In this document: in pieces, positions 22,408 through 34,007 of the stretch
How the letters are laid out: each line of letters starts with the position of its first letter
How positions within the stretch are numbered: the stretch's first letter is position 1
Assembly: GCA_016630955.3 (NCBI GenBank)
Contig: CM049996.1
Location: 620,001-684,000 of the forward strand
Direction: 5' to 3'
DNA length: 64,000 bases
From: Didymella arachidicola
Taxonomy: Eukaryota > Ascomycota > Dothideomycetes > Pleosporales > Didymellaceae
Notes under the pieces: generated by a model
The model's database searches: none
What the model saw: only the letters and a program-made list of their open reading frames with translations
What the model was told of the DNA's origin: nothing
Made by a program: the position numbers and the translations under genes

Positions 22408-22562
22408 CTTCCTATTCCTGCAACTGTTGATTGTTGACATGGCCATATATGCCGATGGCAGATCATAGGGTAGGATGTACTAGCCAACCAAAAAGTGTTC
22501 CCGGATAGCTTAAACTTCGATGAGTAACAGGGAAGTCACATGGTGCACAGTTTTCCTTAAAC

Positions 22563-24587
22563 TCACCCAGATGGTAGCTGAACTTGCCGGGAAGGCAACG
22601 AAGGCGACCTGAGCATACCCTGAGTTGAGACTCTCCAGCCCAGAGTGGGCAGTAGTCTGATGCGAACCCTTTTTGTATCGCCAGTCGAGCCGCTCCAGCT
22701 CGAGCTCGCTGTAAATTGCTCTCGTGTACCTTCGGGCAAGCCGTAGATAAGCGTCGGCATGGCTGATGTTTTCCACACTCCAGTTGCCGTGTCCTTTGAC
22801 GTCTTAATCGTAGTTAACACCAAGAAGGCAAGGCTGAGAAGGAGGAGGGCGAATGGGAATATGAGCCACTCCCATTTGACTGAAACGTATGTCTCACTCG
22901 TGTACGCAGGTCCCGGAAGCATTTCTCTACTGGATGATGAACGAAGCACGTTGGTCATAGACCGGGCTAGTCTCCTCATGTGCTGGGTGATCTCGTTAGG
23001 TGCCATCCAGGGATTGAAGCCCAGAGACTGCGTCCATGGGCCGTTGGGGTAATTCTTATACCGAAGTAGAGGCACCGATGTGGTACTATTAGCGGCGTAG
23101 GACGAAGGAAAAATGTCGTCGAAAATCGTCATTATTTCTTGCAACGTGTCGTTCCTGAGACCATAACTTAGCTCCGACGTGGAAGGCTTTACAATGATGT
23201 TGGACGAATAGTCCATTGTGAGCCCAGTTTCGGTTTCCCAGGCTCGCCACGGCCAAGGGCCGGATCCCGAGGTCATATTCCAGAACTCGGACATGACTGT
23301 TTCCTCATACAAGCCCCGTGAGTATACAGATTGAATGTTCTGGACGCACCATGACAGAATGCACTCATGTATGATAGGCCGTTCATTGTGGTACACCCCT
23401 TCCACACCGCCGGCTGTCGAAGCGATGAGTCCATCTAAGATGGGATTTCGCACTGTTTTGAATTGAATAGATCCTTCGCCATACAGAGGCTCCTTGGTAT
23501 CAAAATCGGTAAGTGGCACGTTCCGCCCTAGCAGAGCTTGTCCAGAGGTAACATTCTTGCCTCTGTTACTAGCCACATAACCAGTCAAGAAAATTGGCGC
23601 CTCGCTGCTGGCATTGAGAAAATATCCACACACTTCTCCGGTGGGGTACGGTACAATCTCCAGAGGTCCGGTCCAGTCTGGGCTCTAATCTATGGTCATG
23701 TTCAAACATGTATGAGTTATGTCTAATGAAGCAGACACCTCCTCACAACGACTGCATACAGCCAAGGTCTCATACTGCGGCCACGTACAGTTGCCTGTTG
23801 GGCAAATCAACGGTATATCTGGCCGTGTCCCATTTCCGAACGGAATGGGTTCTGATCCTTTGCTGTAGAAGAAGCTTTGAGCTAGGGGACGTAGCTCCGC
23901 CGTGAATACAAGCTGCTCTTCGTGGTGGAAGTATTGAGGCGACGAGTAAGGGCTGTACTGAACTACCTTAGGTATGACCCCTGGAGTGGTTGAAAGTTGC
24001 CATCTTTCTGGGTAGTCGACGACTCGTTGCAGAAAGGTGTCAATAGCAAGCAACAACAGGATAAGTACAGCTCCAAGTGCTGCTAATGATCTTCCCTTAG
24101 TCCTAAATAGAAGCATCGCAGCACCCCAGGGCCCGCGTGATGCCTTATCAAAGATTTCGAAGTCCCACATAGCCCTTGATTTGTGAAACCAGTTCCAATT
24201 TAGTTGACCAAGGGCTTCAGAGGTTGGCACGATCAGGGCGGCCGCGACGATCTTGCTCAGAACATTACTCCACGTCAACAAGTTTTCAGCTTGCGGAGAC
24301 AGGTTCCTGCCATTGATCTGACCATAGATAACGACAATTGAAGAGAGGCAAGCCGCACTGATGATCCAGCATGAGATCTCAAGAAACCACCTCTTGAAGA
24401 TGTGGTTGGAAGCGTTGAAGCCTGCTAACTTCTTCTCCAGACGTTGTGCCAAGTCCAATGAAGCGGTCCTAGCGGGAGCAGCCTGAGTGGAATCGTAGGG
24501 GTTGCGTCCAGCTTCGGCATGTGATTGAGATTCTGCTTGGAGAATACACTTTTGAGACCTTGAAGTGGGCAGAAGTTGTCGGGGCAT
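22563..24587 (-). pseudogene. DUF3176 membrane protein, copy E, with one internal stop
   Basis: The start is set at the ATG at 24587 (MPRQLLPTSRSQK), the first in-frame Met near the family start. The frame runs without intron through RLEKKLAGFNASNH, three membrane segments, MWDFEIFDKASRGPWGA and the ICPTGNCTWPQYETLAVC block to a TAG at 23687-23685. Copy B has Trp here (TIDW), so TGG became TAG, a G-to-A change in CpA context on the other strand. The same frame then continues to 22563, ending LPSG-TGA where other copies have GW before the stop: a second Trp-to-stop change that costs only the tail. Apart from these it is full length, so it is a young pseudogene. Confidence 0.8.
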
Positions 24588-25341
24588 AGCAATTGTGACC
24601 GAACGGGGGTGGGTAAGTTTGGTGAAACGCAACGCCGCAGCGGAACAAAGGTGATAGGAAGGAGACAGAAATGCCCCGAAGGACCTCGACGACCGATCGG
24701 GTGACGGTATGATTGTGCTATCATTTTGAGGTTCCACGTGCAGGCACGATGGAGGCTGCTGCCAAGTGCTAAGCGCCGAATCGCAGGTCGGCCCTGGTCA
24801 CGCTGGGCGCTTGCACGGCTGACTGCGGTGCGGCGCCTGGAGATGTCGGCTGATTGGCCGACACGCACACTATTGCAGACAAAATAGACTAATGTAGATA
24901 TTGATTCGAGTTCTACTGTAGTACCGTATAAACTCGATTCTTTGGCCAAATGCTAGCAGGAGCCGGGTATGAGTGGAGCCCAAAAAGGCTAATTAGCATA
25001 AGAGGGTAGATCTGTGCTAGTTTCTAAGGAGACTAAGGACTTCCCCTTGAATCCTAGAAGCAACCTACAAGAGCATCTGTTATTCGCTGTTTGAAGACCT
25101 ACCTAGCGGGCAGAGTAGCCGGCCCCTACTAGCGTTCGGCTAAAGAATCGAGTTTCTACGGTATCAGGCATAGTAGGAGATTTATGTGTTATATCATGGA
25201 TGGGTATAGTCTTAACGTCCTAGAGAGTTATAGAAGGAAGTGCAGATGTACTCTAAGCTGTCAGGCTGCCGACGATGTAGTACCATTCCGGCAAGGACTC
25301 ACTATCAGAGTGAGTCGTGACACCTATTTTGTCTGATAACG
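24588..25341. other. Spacer upstream of copy E, no gene seen
   Basis: About 750 bp of presumed promoter region of copy E and non-coding DNA up to the solo LTR. A GTG-started extension of copy E reaches 24737, but no ATG supports it. Confidence 0.4.
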
Positions 25342-25420
25342 GATTTTGTGTGCGGGCAGAGGCCAGGCGTAGAAAAGAGGGACTAGGTTGTTTCCTATCT
25401 AATGAGGGGAAGAGGGAATA

Positions 25421-27285
25421 ACGTACCTCACGGGTAAGTGGGCCACCCTGTCTAGTGGGCCACTTTTGCCAAGACCACACCAAAACTCTCTCCCTACACT
25501 AATGCCTCAACAACAAGGTCAATCAGACGCGTTAAAAGAAGCTCGGATACAGCTTGCACTTCAAGCTATCAAACAGGATGCGAATCTCTCCCTGCGACGC
25601 GTTGCAGCTATCTTCAACGTGCCCCGAACTACACTAGCCCAACGACGCGCTGGACAGCCCTCAAGAGTTGATTCTATGCCTAGCCGACGGTATCTGGATG
25701 AGCACGCAGAGGAGGCGATTGTTGATCACGTTCTTTACCTTATACAGCGAGGAGAACCCCCTCGCTTGTCAGATGTGGCTGATATGGCCAATTTGCTGCG
25801 ACAAGAGCGTGGAATGGCCCCTGTTGGCCGAAATTGGCCCAGTACGTTTGTAAAGCGTCAACCAAGGCTAAAAGTAAAGTTTAGTCGCAAGTATGACTAC
25901 AAGAGAGCCCTCTGCGAGGATCCTGAGATAATACAGGGCTGGTTCAGCCTAGTAGCTAATGTCAAAGCTAAGTACGGCATTGTGGACGAAGACACGTACA
26001 ACTTTGACGAGACTGGCTTTGCAATGGGTCAGATTACCCCTAGAGCAGTGGTTGCAGACGTAGAGAACCGAGGACGAGCAAAGCAGATACAGCCAGGCAA
26101 TAAGGAGTGGGCTACGTTAATCTTAGGCGTAAATGCTGCAGGGTGGGCTATTCCACCCTTTATTATCCTTAAAGCCAAAACCCACACCACCAACTGGTCT
26201 AAGGACAAAGATGTGCCCCAGGACTGGGTAATTGGGGTCTCTGAGAACGGCTGGACCAACAACGAGCTTGGTCTTGACTGGTTGAAGCACTTTAACAGGC
26301 ATACTAAGGAGCGTACCTATGGGACCCACCGTTTGCTACTTATAGACGGCCATGAGAGCCACCAGGCCGCAGCATTCACCCAATACTGCAAAGAGAACAA
26401 GATTGTAACTCTTACAATGCCTGCGCACTCATCGCACCTCTTGCAGCCGCTTGATGTGGGTTGTTTTGCCCCTTTGAAGCGGGAGTACGGGCATCAGGTC
26501 AACAAGCTCTCGCGCAACCGGATCAACCACATAGACAAGCAGTCGTTCCTAGTATGCTTAAGAGCAGCATATAACGCGACTATCACCCCTAGCAACATCC
26601 AGGGAGGGTTCCGAGGCGCTGGATTGGTCCCCTTTGACCCAGAACGGGTCATATCAACCCTCAATGTGAGGCTGCGGACTCCATCACCCCAACTACCTAC
26701 CAACAACGAGCCCTGGCAGTCCCAAACCCCCAAAAACCTGCTTGAATTTCAGTCGCAATCAACTCTAATTCGAGACAAGTATAAGAGGCAGCAGGGCAGC
26801 TCACCAAATTCAGTGTATAGCGCGCTAGAGCACTATGCAAAGGGGGGAGCAAAGGTAGCGCACCAGCTTGCGTTGATGAGAAAGGAACGTGATGAGCTTC
26901 GAGAGGCTCTAGCAGCTGCAACAGAGCGCAAATCACATAAAAGGAAGCGAATTCAAACAGGAGGGAACATAACAGTTGAAGAGGCACAGCGTTTAACTGC
27001 TCTAAAGGAGTTTGGCGTGCGTGGTGATGGTAAGAAGCCAAAGAAGAGGATGCGCGCTGAAGGAGGTGAACTATCCCAACGACGGTGTGGAACGTGCGGA
27101 GAGACAGGGCACAACGCGCGAACGTGTAAATAACACTTATCTACCATGGACCTTGCCAGGACGTCTTCCTCAGAACCCCCATACGCGAGGTGCTGTTACT
27201 ATACTACAATTTAATGTGAAGTTTGGTGTGGTCTTGGCAAAAGTGGCCCACTAGACAGGGTGGCCCACTTACCCGTGAGGTACGT
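25421..27285 (+). mobile_element. Intact Fot1/pogo-like DNA transposon (1865 bp)
   Basis: Perfect 64-bp terminal inverted repeats (25421-25484 and 27222-27285), starting ACGTACCTCACGGGTAAGTG, are flanked by a TA duplication (25419-25420, 27286-27287). TA target, TIRs and a DDD transposase define the Tc1/mariner superfamily, pogo/Fot1 branch. The element interrupts a copia solo LTR, so it is younger than that LTR. The open transposase and perfect TIRs suggest recent activity. Confidence 0.95.
25502..27133 (+). CDS. Fot1/pogo-type DDE transposase, intact (543 aa)
   Basis: The ATG at 25502 (MPQQQGQSD) is the first in frame. An N-terminal helix-turn-helix of Psq/CENP-B type (about residues 10-60, SLRRVAAIFNVPRTTL) and a second DNA-binding region (FVKRQPRLKVKF) precede the catalytic core, with Asp169 (NFDETGF), Asp282 (LLIDGHESH) and Asp318 (LQPLDVGCF), i.e. 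a DD35D spacing. The C-terminus ends in a CCHC zinc knuckle (CGTCGETGHNARTC). All catalytic residues are present. A decayed relative lies at 41871-43078. Confidence 0.93.
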   Translation: MPQQQGQSDALKEARIQLALQAIKQDANLSLRRVAAIFNVPRTTLAQRRAGQPSRVDSMPSRRYLDEHAEEAIVDHVLYLIQRGEPPRLSDVADMANLLRQERGMAPVGRNWPSTFVKRQPRLKVKFSRKYDYKRALCEDPEIIQGWFSLVANVKAKYGIVDEDTYNFDETGFAMGQITPRAVVADVENRGRAKQIQPGNKEWATLILGVNAAGWAIPPFIILKAKTHTTNWSKDKDVPQDWVIGVSENGWTNNELGLDWLKHFNRHTKERTYGTHRLLLIDGHESHQAAAFTQYCKENKIVTLTMPAHSSHLLQPLDVGCFAPLKREYGHQVNKLSRNRINHIDKQSFLVCLRAAYNATITPSNIQGGFRGAGLVPFDPERVISTLNVRLRTPSPQLPTNNEPWQSQTPKNLLEFQSQSTLIRDKYKRQQGSSPNSVYSALEHYAKGGAKVAHQLALMRKERDELREALAAATERKSHKRKRIQTGGNITVEEAQRLTALKEFGVRGDGKKPKKRMRAEGGELSQRRCGTCGETGHNARTCK

Positions 27286-27426
27286 TATACACCCTACAGA
27301 TGATTATGTAACAGAGCACGTGATGCTGGCTAACAGATTTTATTGAGCGAACGTTGTGACACATCAAGCGAAGCAGCCAACGACCAAAACAACGTGTTGT
27401 GTCTGGAGGAGACTGATAAGTCGGTT

Positions 27427-29580
27427 TCACAACCATCCGGGAGGTGGCTGATGATTCAGAACCCTCGGGGACTGAGGCAATCTAGAAGAATGCTTTGACG
27501 CTCTCCAGTCTTGTTCGCGAGAAGCCGAATCTTGACTTTCTTCATTCTCTTGTTGTCTCCATAGCCCTGTCGCTGAGCGCCTTTCAGGTACCTCTGCACA
27601 TCGTCCGGTAAACTGAAGATCAAGGTCGGCATGGCAGATGTCTTCCACAATTCCATTTCACCCTCTCCATCACCCGAAGTCTTGACGATGGTACTGACCA
27701 AGAAAATTAAACTTGAGACGAGCAGCACAAGAGGAAATGTGAGCCATGCCCATGAGACGGTAACAAACTGCTTCCTGTTGTACGCGAGCCCAGGCACCAT
27801 CTCGTAGCTGCCGACATCTGAGCGTACGACATTAGTCAGCGCGGTTGCCAGCTTTTCCATATGACGGGTGATGTTATTAGGTGATAGTAGCGGGTTGGAT
27901 TGTAATTTCCGAAGACTGGGACCGCCTAGGTAGTTTCTGTATCTCAACATCGGTTGATCTGCAAAGGTCATGGCAGTGTAAAATGAAGGCAAGTAGTCAT
28001 CGAAGACTTGAGAAACATTAGAGGCTGTTCTATTGGACATCCCAAACATCATCCGCGAGTGCACAGTATCAGACGGAAAGGGCCGGATACCGGCTAGATC
28101 GATGCTGACGTCTTCCTTGTAGATGTTTATAGTGCCGTAATCTTCATCGCTGATGTTGACGGGATACGCATCCCATGGCCATGGACCTTTTGTAGTATTG
28201 AAAACCTTTGACACCGCCTCCTCTTGATAGTTTCCGAGGGCATATGATGATCGTAAAGTCTATACGCACCATGCAAGAACGCATTCGTGTAAAATTGGTG
28301 TGGTGTTGCTGTGGGGACCCTCTGAGCCGTGCAAGGTGGATGCTATCAGGACATCGGTTATCGGGTTTCTCAGCTATTTGAATTTTATAGATCCGCCAAG
28401 AAGTGGTGTTTTGTAGAGCATGTCGGTCAGAGGCAGACTGCGGACAAGCAGAGACTCGCCGATAGTTGACACATTCCCCTCTTGTTCCAGGATGTTAGCC
28501 AGCATCACGTGCTCTGTTACATAATCATCTGTAGGGTGTATATTCCCTCTTCCCCTTATTAGATAGGAAAAAACGTAGTCCCTCTTTTCTACGCCTTGCC
28601 TCTGCCCGCACACACAGGATATAACCCGACATGAGAATAGGAGAATTGCTTCCCTCCAGATTGAGGAAATATCCACAGACCGTCTTGTTGAGATATGGCA
28701 TGTCTCGAATCGGACCTTTCTGTGTAGCACTCCAGTCTACGCTTGTGACTTGACAGGCGTATTCAAGCATGCTGGAGAGTTCTGTGCACTCGCTGCAGAT
28801 TCCTAGAGTCTCGTACTCGGGCCACGTGCAATTGCTGCTTGGGCAAGTCAATGGAATTTCGGGTCGGGTGCCGTTACTGAATATCACAGGCGCCGTGCCA
28901 TTGTTGATCATAAACTGCCCCACGACGGGGCGGAAGGCCGGGTTCACTAACGTTGTCTCCATGCCTGCATAGAACTCTGGAGTGTAGAAGGGCTCGTATC
29001 GAACCACCCGAGGGATGGCACTCTCTACATGCTCCAGTGCCCAGCGATATGGGTAGCCAGTGACTTGTTGGAAGAAAGTATCGGTAGCAGGCAGGAGAAG
29101 CGTCAAGACTGCACCAAACGCAGCGAGTGACCTTCCCTTCGTGCGAAACAAAAGCAGAAAGGAGCCCCAGGCGCCACGTGAAGCTTTATCAAAGATTTCA
29201 AAATCAATCATCTCCTTGGAATCATTTCCGTGGAACCAGGTCCACTTCAACTGTCCAATTGCTTCTGCAATTGGGAGTATGAGCGCAGCAGAGGCGACTT
29301 TGGACAGCACGTTGTAAGCCGCAAGGGAGAATGTTCGTTCGTTCAGTAGGTGATCGCGAGAGTACAGTAAGATACCAACGATGGCCCCCTTCGTCGAAAA
29401 TCAGCGAGCACTCAAACGAAAGGGGGATAGCAAATGTCGAACATACGATACATGCTGCGCTTGTTGTCCAGCTGATGATCTCGAACAACCACCGTTTCCA
29501 GATATGCTGTGAAGCATTATATTGCGCAAGTTTCCGCTCGATCCGTTGAGATATGTCAAGTGGAAGTGCCTCCTGTACCG
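27427..29580 (-). pseudogene. DUF3176 membrane protein, copy F, broken by an LTR, two stops and a frameshift
   Basis: The N-terminus is unclear; coding is evident from DISQRIERKLAQYNASQHIW (about 29555). A 57-bp GT-AG intron interrupts the first membrane segment and is unique to this copy; with it removed the sequence runs GAIVGILLYSRDHLL without a shift. There is no DIPL intron. A solo LTR (28493-28614) with a 5-bp duplication interrupts the MSGYIL region; the frame is the same on both sides of it. Further on are TAG at 28376-28374 and TAG at 28262-28260 (a Gln codon, CVQT, in other copies). Near the C-terminus the frame shifts: one frame ends at 27456, and the family ending QPPPGWL is in another frame ending at 27427. 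Confidence 0.85.
28493..28614 (+). repeat. Solo copia LTR inside copy F
   Basis: Same 122-bp family as the LTRs at 17053 and 22286, with about five differences, flanked by a CAGGA duplication (28488-28492 and 28615-28619). It is the most diverged of the four copies seen, so probably the oldest insertion. Confidence 0.93.
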
Positions 29581-29599
29581 ATGCTCGGTATGACAGCGG

Positions 29600-31887
29600 A
29601 GGCCTGGAGTGCGTGGGTATCGGTGGGAGTATTTTGTGGCTGATAACGAACAGTGTTTTCGGACGAGACGTTGCGTAACACGAGCCCTGATCGCACCGAG
29701 GCTTGAAGGGCCTTCAGACTTCGTAGGCAAAGCACCGCGCCCATATTCCCAAAAGCAGAAGCGCTTTGCGCATCCTCTGAAGGATGGGTACTAGGGTCGC
29801 CTCTGTCAGACGCGCTGCATAATTGATATATTGAGCAGCAAGGAAGACCGAAAAGAGGCTGCAGTATGTCACAATCTAAGGATGCGACTGGTGTAGAGAT
29901 AGCCTTTCAGAGGTGGTCATTAAGCGCTGCGGCGGTTTACCTGGCCACAGCAGCCTCAAAGTGACAATCTGAGGAGCGTGACATGGTCCGGACGCGCTAC
30001 GGCACAGCAGCACAGCGGCTACGATGAGTGAGGTTGTGAGATAGAGCCTTGACGTGCTTCTTCGCGAGATGACGTGACTGTGAACACGTATGAGGAGTCG
30101 ACTGAATCACTCGCGTCACTAGCGCGCGTTTATGGGTTGTTCCAGCCTTCCAGGTTTGCAAAACGATGGCTCCACCCGTGATCTAGGGTCTGGCAGTATA
30201 AATGATACCAGTTGCGTAGTTGTAGTCACCCTGCCAAGACATCTTCCCTCATTAACGTATACTTAGCTATTCTATGCTAGTCCTTATCTATTAAGGCTCT
30301 CTATACTGTAAATACTACTACCTATACCTACCTGCATAAGGCTACGAAGTTGCATGTTGTTGAAGGCTCTGTCTCGTTGATATCGACGAGTTTTGCCCAT
30401 ATCACGGTTTGGCCATCGTTTTGCAAATCATTATACAGCAACACAACCCCCAACCACAATCTGCCAGCATCTAACGATCTGTGTCAAGGCAATCTTTCAG
30501 CCCCCTCACTATTGAGTCTCAGTTGTATACAGACAGATCCAAGGTAAGCTTCACCATGCGTCCCCTCAACTGCAGCAACTGACGGTGTGCTCACCAGCCC
30601 TCAAGCCATGGAAGGCTTCGACGAAGCAGACGCTCTCACCGCTCTCGCCGCCCTGAGCGTTCACGCAAAGAGCAACCCAAGATCGGGGAACCATATGCAT
30701 GGTGGTGGGTCCAATGAACAATGGGTGCCTGTTGTCTTCGTGTGATCTTCAAACTTTGGTTGGCTTGGCTCGGTTGTTCGTCACGTGCTCTCTCGCAAGG
30801 CGGGCGTTCATTCCAACGTCAGATGGTGATTGATTCGCCTGCTATGTCTACCAACTGTAACGACACGATGCTCATCTCCGACGCATCTACGACGACCGCC
30901 GGCGAGCATACTACACCAAGAATGCCACCGAGTACGCCGCGCCCAGTATTGACACCGCAACAAACAAAGATCGATCGAGGGAGAGGTCGCTGTTGATGAA
31001 GTTGCTGTCGGTGGAGTGGTTATCGAAGGGCGTTAATCAAAGGAAAAGTCACCGAGGGAAGAGTGTTTAGACGTAGTGGTTGACGCGACGACAGCTGCGA
31101 GGAGGACTGGTTATCGAGACGACGGTCTTCGTGAAACGTGATTGATGGTATTAGCACCGCGCGATGAGTTGGAGATGAGGACTCACCGCATGGTCCATCG
31201 ATGGCACGATGGTAGAGCTGGCTTAGTGGAAAGCTCCAACACCACGACAAGGGTGGACACACCTCGCAGGAGATGGCCGCATACACAAACGGGATTCGGT
31301 GTCGTGTCAGTCAAGACACGTCACTATCCGGGCACGGCATCAACCCTCGAAGGGGAGCTGGATCGGTAGCTTGCCGGTTAAGGCGTACCATTCTCTAACC
31401 TGTGGTGAAAAAGAGATGGTCGGGGGGCGACATCTAGCTGTTATGGGACCTGGTTCGATGTCAGCTCAATCATCGATCTAGACAACAGCACTCCTTTTCC
31501 TATGTGCTGACGTGCACTAATTCACATCAACGGGTTTTCCTGGCGCTCTTTCTTCGAATTCCAGCTGGTTTGTTCTCACCAACACATTGACCCGTACACC
31601 CGCACGTCCTCCCTTGTCAACATACCACCACTCTCTCACATCAACGCGTCTTCTTAATAATACATCCCTCTCACCAGTTTGCAGTCGACCTCTGTGCGCA
31701 TCTACCGCAGCACAATATCAGTCGGCCGCCTGTGCAACCGCAGCCTGGTAGCACTTTTCTAAACACTTCTTCGTTGCCTAAACGCAGTGCTTTTCTCTTG
31801 TCCGCAGTGCCGAATCCAGCAAAGCTCACGACTGCCGTACGCCATTCCCAACTAGACCTGATATATTACATCTTCAATCGACACACA
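29600..31887. other. Long gene-poor stretch, with a possible gene relic
   Basis: No intact gene is supported. Around 30545-30608 there is an intron-like segment (GTAAGC to CACCAG) followed by ATG at 30608 and 45 codons (MEGFDEADALTALAALSVHA start). At about 30865-31078 another frame reads DAHLRRIYDDRRRAYYTKNA onward before a stop. The pieces are not joined by any frame or clean intron, so this is at best a decayed gene. The remainder shows nothing recognisable. Confidence 0.3.
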
Positions 31888-33868
31888 ATGCCGCGAAGAA
31901 CAGCACGAGTCAAAAAGGCACTGGCCAAGCCAATGGCCGACGAGTCACGTACGACTCTACTGGTTGCATATGATCGTTTTCGACGCTGGGGTGGGCAGTA
32001 AGTTCTGCTCTTGCCCTATAAGTACGTCGTTGATTGTCCCTGCCTAACGCCCTTCCAGAAATCGCGATGATGACGACTTCGTCTGGCGCTGGAGAGGTGC
32101 CATACAACTCAAGTTCGTCGAGCGTAATGACCCTGATTTTGCATTGGCACTTCACGTCGTCGTCTCGCAAACGATGCCGAAGCAGGTACGACGGCTACTG
32201 GCCGAGCGGTCAAAGCACAACACTAAGGACGTCGATTCGTCTATGCCGGACCACGACGAGGAGGACAGAGCGGGATCCCAGTCGAACGACGGTGGTTTCC
32301 AGTCAAACGAAAATTAAGAAGACAAAGAAAGGGATGTTGTAGACGAAGGATGCAATGAAGAGATGGATGAAGACTACGAGTATCCTCGACGTGAGACCAG
32401 GCAAGTCCAACAGTCGACGAACGATGACGAGACGGACGAAGACGACGAGTCTGTTCGATGCCATACGAGGCGAGTCCATCCATCGACACACGATGAAGAT
32501 ATGGACGAAGACGATGGCATGCCCCAACGCCACACCAGGCGGGCTCTACCAAGTTTGACGCGTCCAAGACGGTCAACACCATCAAGACTTTCCACAGTCT
32601 CTTTGAGAGAGAATGCAACAGTGCAATGCAAGGGGCGCCTCACCAAAGCGCCATTGACACAGAAAGCCCTCATGCTCAAACTCCCCCTCCATATGCGCCG
32701 ATGCACAGTGGCGTCAATTTGGAATGACTTCAAACCCGACGCCAAAGAACCGATATCACTGAAGACTGCCAATTCCAAAGACTGCCAACCACTGCGAGAT
32801 AACTTATACTACGATGAGAGATTTCGCCAGCGCGCAAGGTTCGTAATGCCAACGCTCCGGCCGTTTCATCACCTGGAGACTATCCCTCAAGACACGAGGT
32901 TGTTACTACAGAGCTACACCCCTTGTATTGAGGGCAATGGCGAAGGCAAGCAGTGTTACATTGACGAGAAGGTCTGGTGTCAACACTGCCGCATGGTTCA
33001 TAGGCTCAAGCTTCCACTAGCTGCGTATATTCATCTGGCGCTGGCCGATTCGAAGGCCGAGTTCGATTCACAGCGCTCGCGCTCTACGGAAGCATCGCAC
33101 CTATGCCATTGGTGCCGGTGTGCGAACCCCAACCACACGATACGAGATAAAAGCCACCTGAACAAGAGTCGGAATGAGTGCAGAGCCCAAGCAGTGTAAC
33201 TCCTAAAGACGGCTACCAGTGAGACGGACCGCCAGCACATCATAAGAGACATTCGCACAAAATGTCCCCACGGCCACGGCGAGGAAGATAAGAAGTGCTT
33301 CCCTCTTGGCACGGTATTATTAATACCGAGCTTAGAGGAAGCACGTGACAGAATTACCGAAGTCGTTCATCGCGCGGCTGAGCAAATGAGTGGAAGCTGC
33401 GCCGATCACAAACTCGACTTCCCATGGTACCTGTCGCAGGCTTACACAACATCGGCGCTGCGAATAGCAGAGTTTGACCCAGATATCGGTTTGCTCTTCG
33501 AACGTCAAGGAGGAGAGGTCTCGACTCGAAGCGCACTTGTTGGTCACAGTCGGTGCTCGTTCATTACACGCGAAGCATGGCGCCCGTTCAGGCTTTTCGG
33601 TGCCTGCATCGCGCACAGCGTCCACCACCGTGGCGCTCCTGGAGACTGCGCGGCACATGCAGCAGATCGAGAAGGTTCTTTTGAATGGACTGAAGAGAAA
33701 ATGGCTGAAGTGGGTTGGCTGTCGTCGCTGCAAGACCGCATGACAAGTTGTCACAGTGGTTCGGGTATGCAACGCTGTGATGCGTACGTGGGTGCGGAGC
33801 GCGAGAGCAACTCATGGGCTGGATGGAGAGACGGGGTGAAGATCGTTAGAGTCTGTGTGTATCGTTAA
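31888..33868 (+). pseudogene. Unrecognised Cys/His-rich protein gene with two in-frame stops
   Basis: Exon 1 is 31888-31997 (MPRRTARVKKALAKPMADES), then a 61-bp intron with a CTAAC branch site (31998-32058) and one frame from 32059 to 33868. That frame is interrupted by TAA at 32315-32317 and TAA at 33197-33199; coding character continues in the same frame after each. The middle has an acidic region with three imperfect repeats (RETRQV, HTRRVHPST, HTRRALPS). Then come Cys/His clusters that could bind zinc: CQHC, CHWCRCANPNH and CPHGHGEEDKKC. Both stops could be CAA-to-TAA changes. Introns spanning the stops would have to be under 30 bp or remove conserved sequence. I do not recognise the family. 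Confidence 0.5.
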
Positions 33869-34007
33869 TGAATGGTTGATGTTGTGTTAAACGGCAAGAC
33901 GTACTGTCTGCAAGCGAGCACTCGGCTTCCTTGTTTACTTCGACACAGTTGAGACATGCCGACACGATGGGCACATTGTTGGTGTCCAGGATGAGCGAGC
34001 ACTCGGT

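Larger units (their letters stand above)
25347..27335 (-). repeat. Solo copia LTR split by a pogo-like transposon
   Basis: Positions 25347-25420 and 27288-27335 join to the same 122-bp LTR in reverse orientation, with one difference from the copia element's LTRs noted by eye. The pair is flanked by a 5-bp duplication GATTT (25342-25346 and 27336-27340), so it is a genuine insertion reduced to a solo LTR by recombination. A Fot1/pogo element then inserted at a TA inside it. Confidence 0.9.

Noticed and set aside
29345..29455. Frameshift in the first membrane segment of copy F
   Set aside because: A 57-bp GTATGT...AAG segment can be removed as an intron, restoring CIGAIVGILLYS in frame, so I call it an intron.
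32315..32317. Stop-codon readthrough at the TAA in the Cys/His-rich gene
   Set aside because: The contexts (TAA GAA and TAA CTC) are not known readthrough signals, and two such events plus a TAG in the related fragment point to mutation.
33386..33868. Stand-alone 160-codon gene
   Set aside because: It is in the same frame as the preceding Cys/His-rich frame and is continuous with it except for a TAA, so it is the 3' part of that broken gene.
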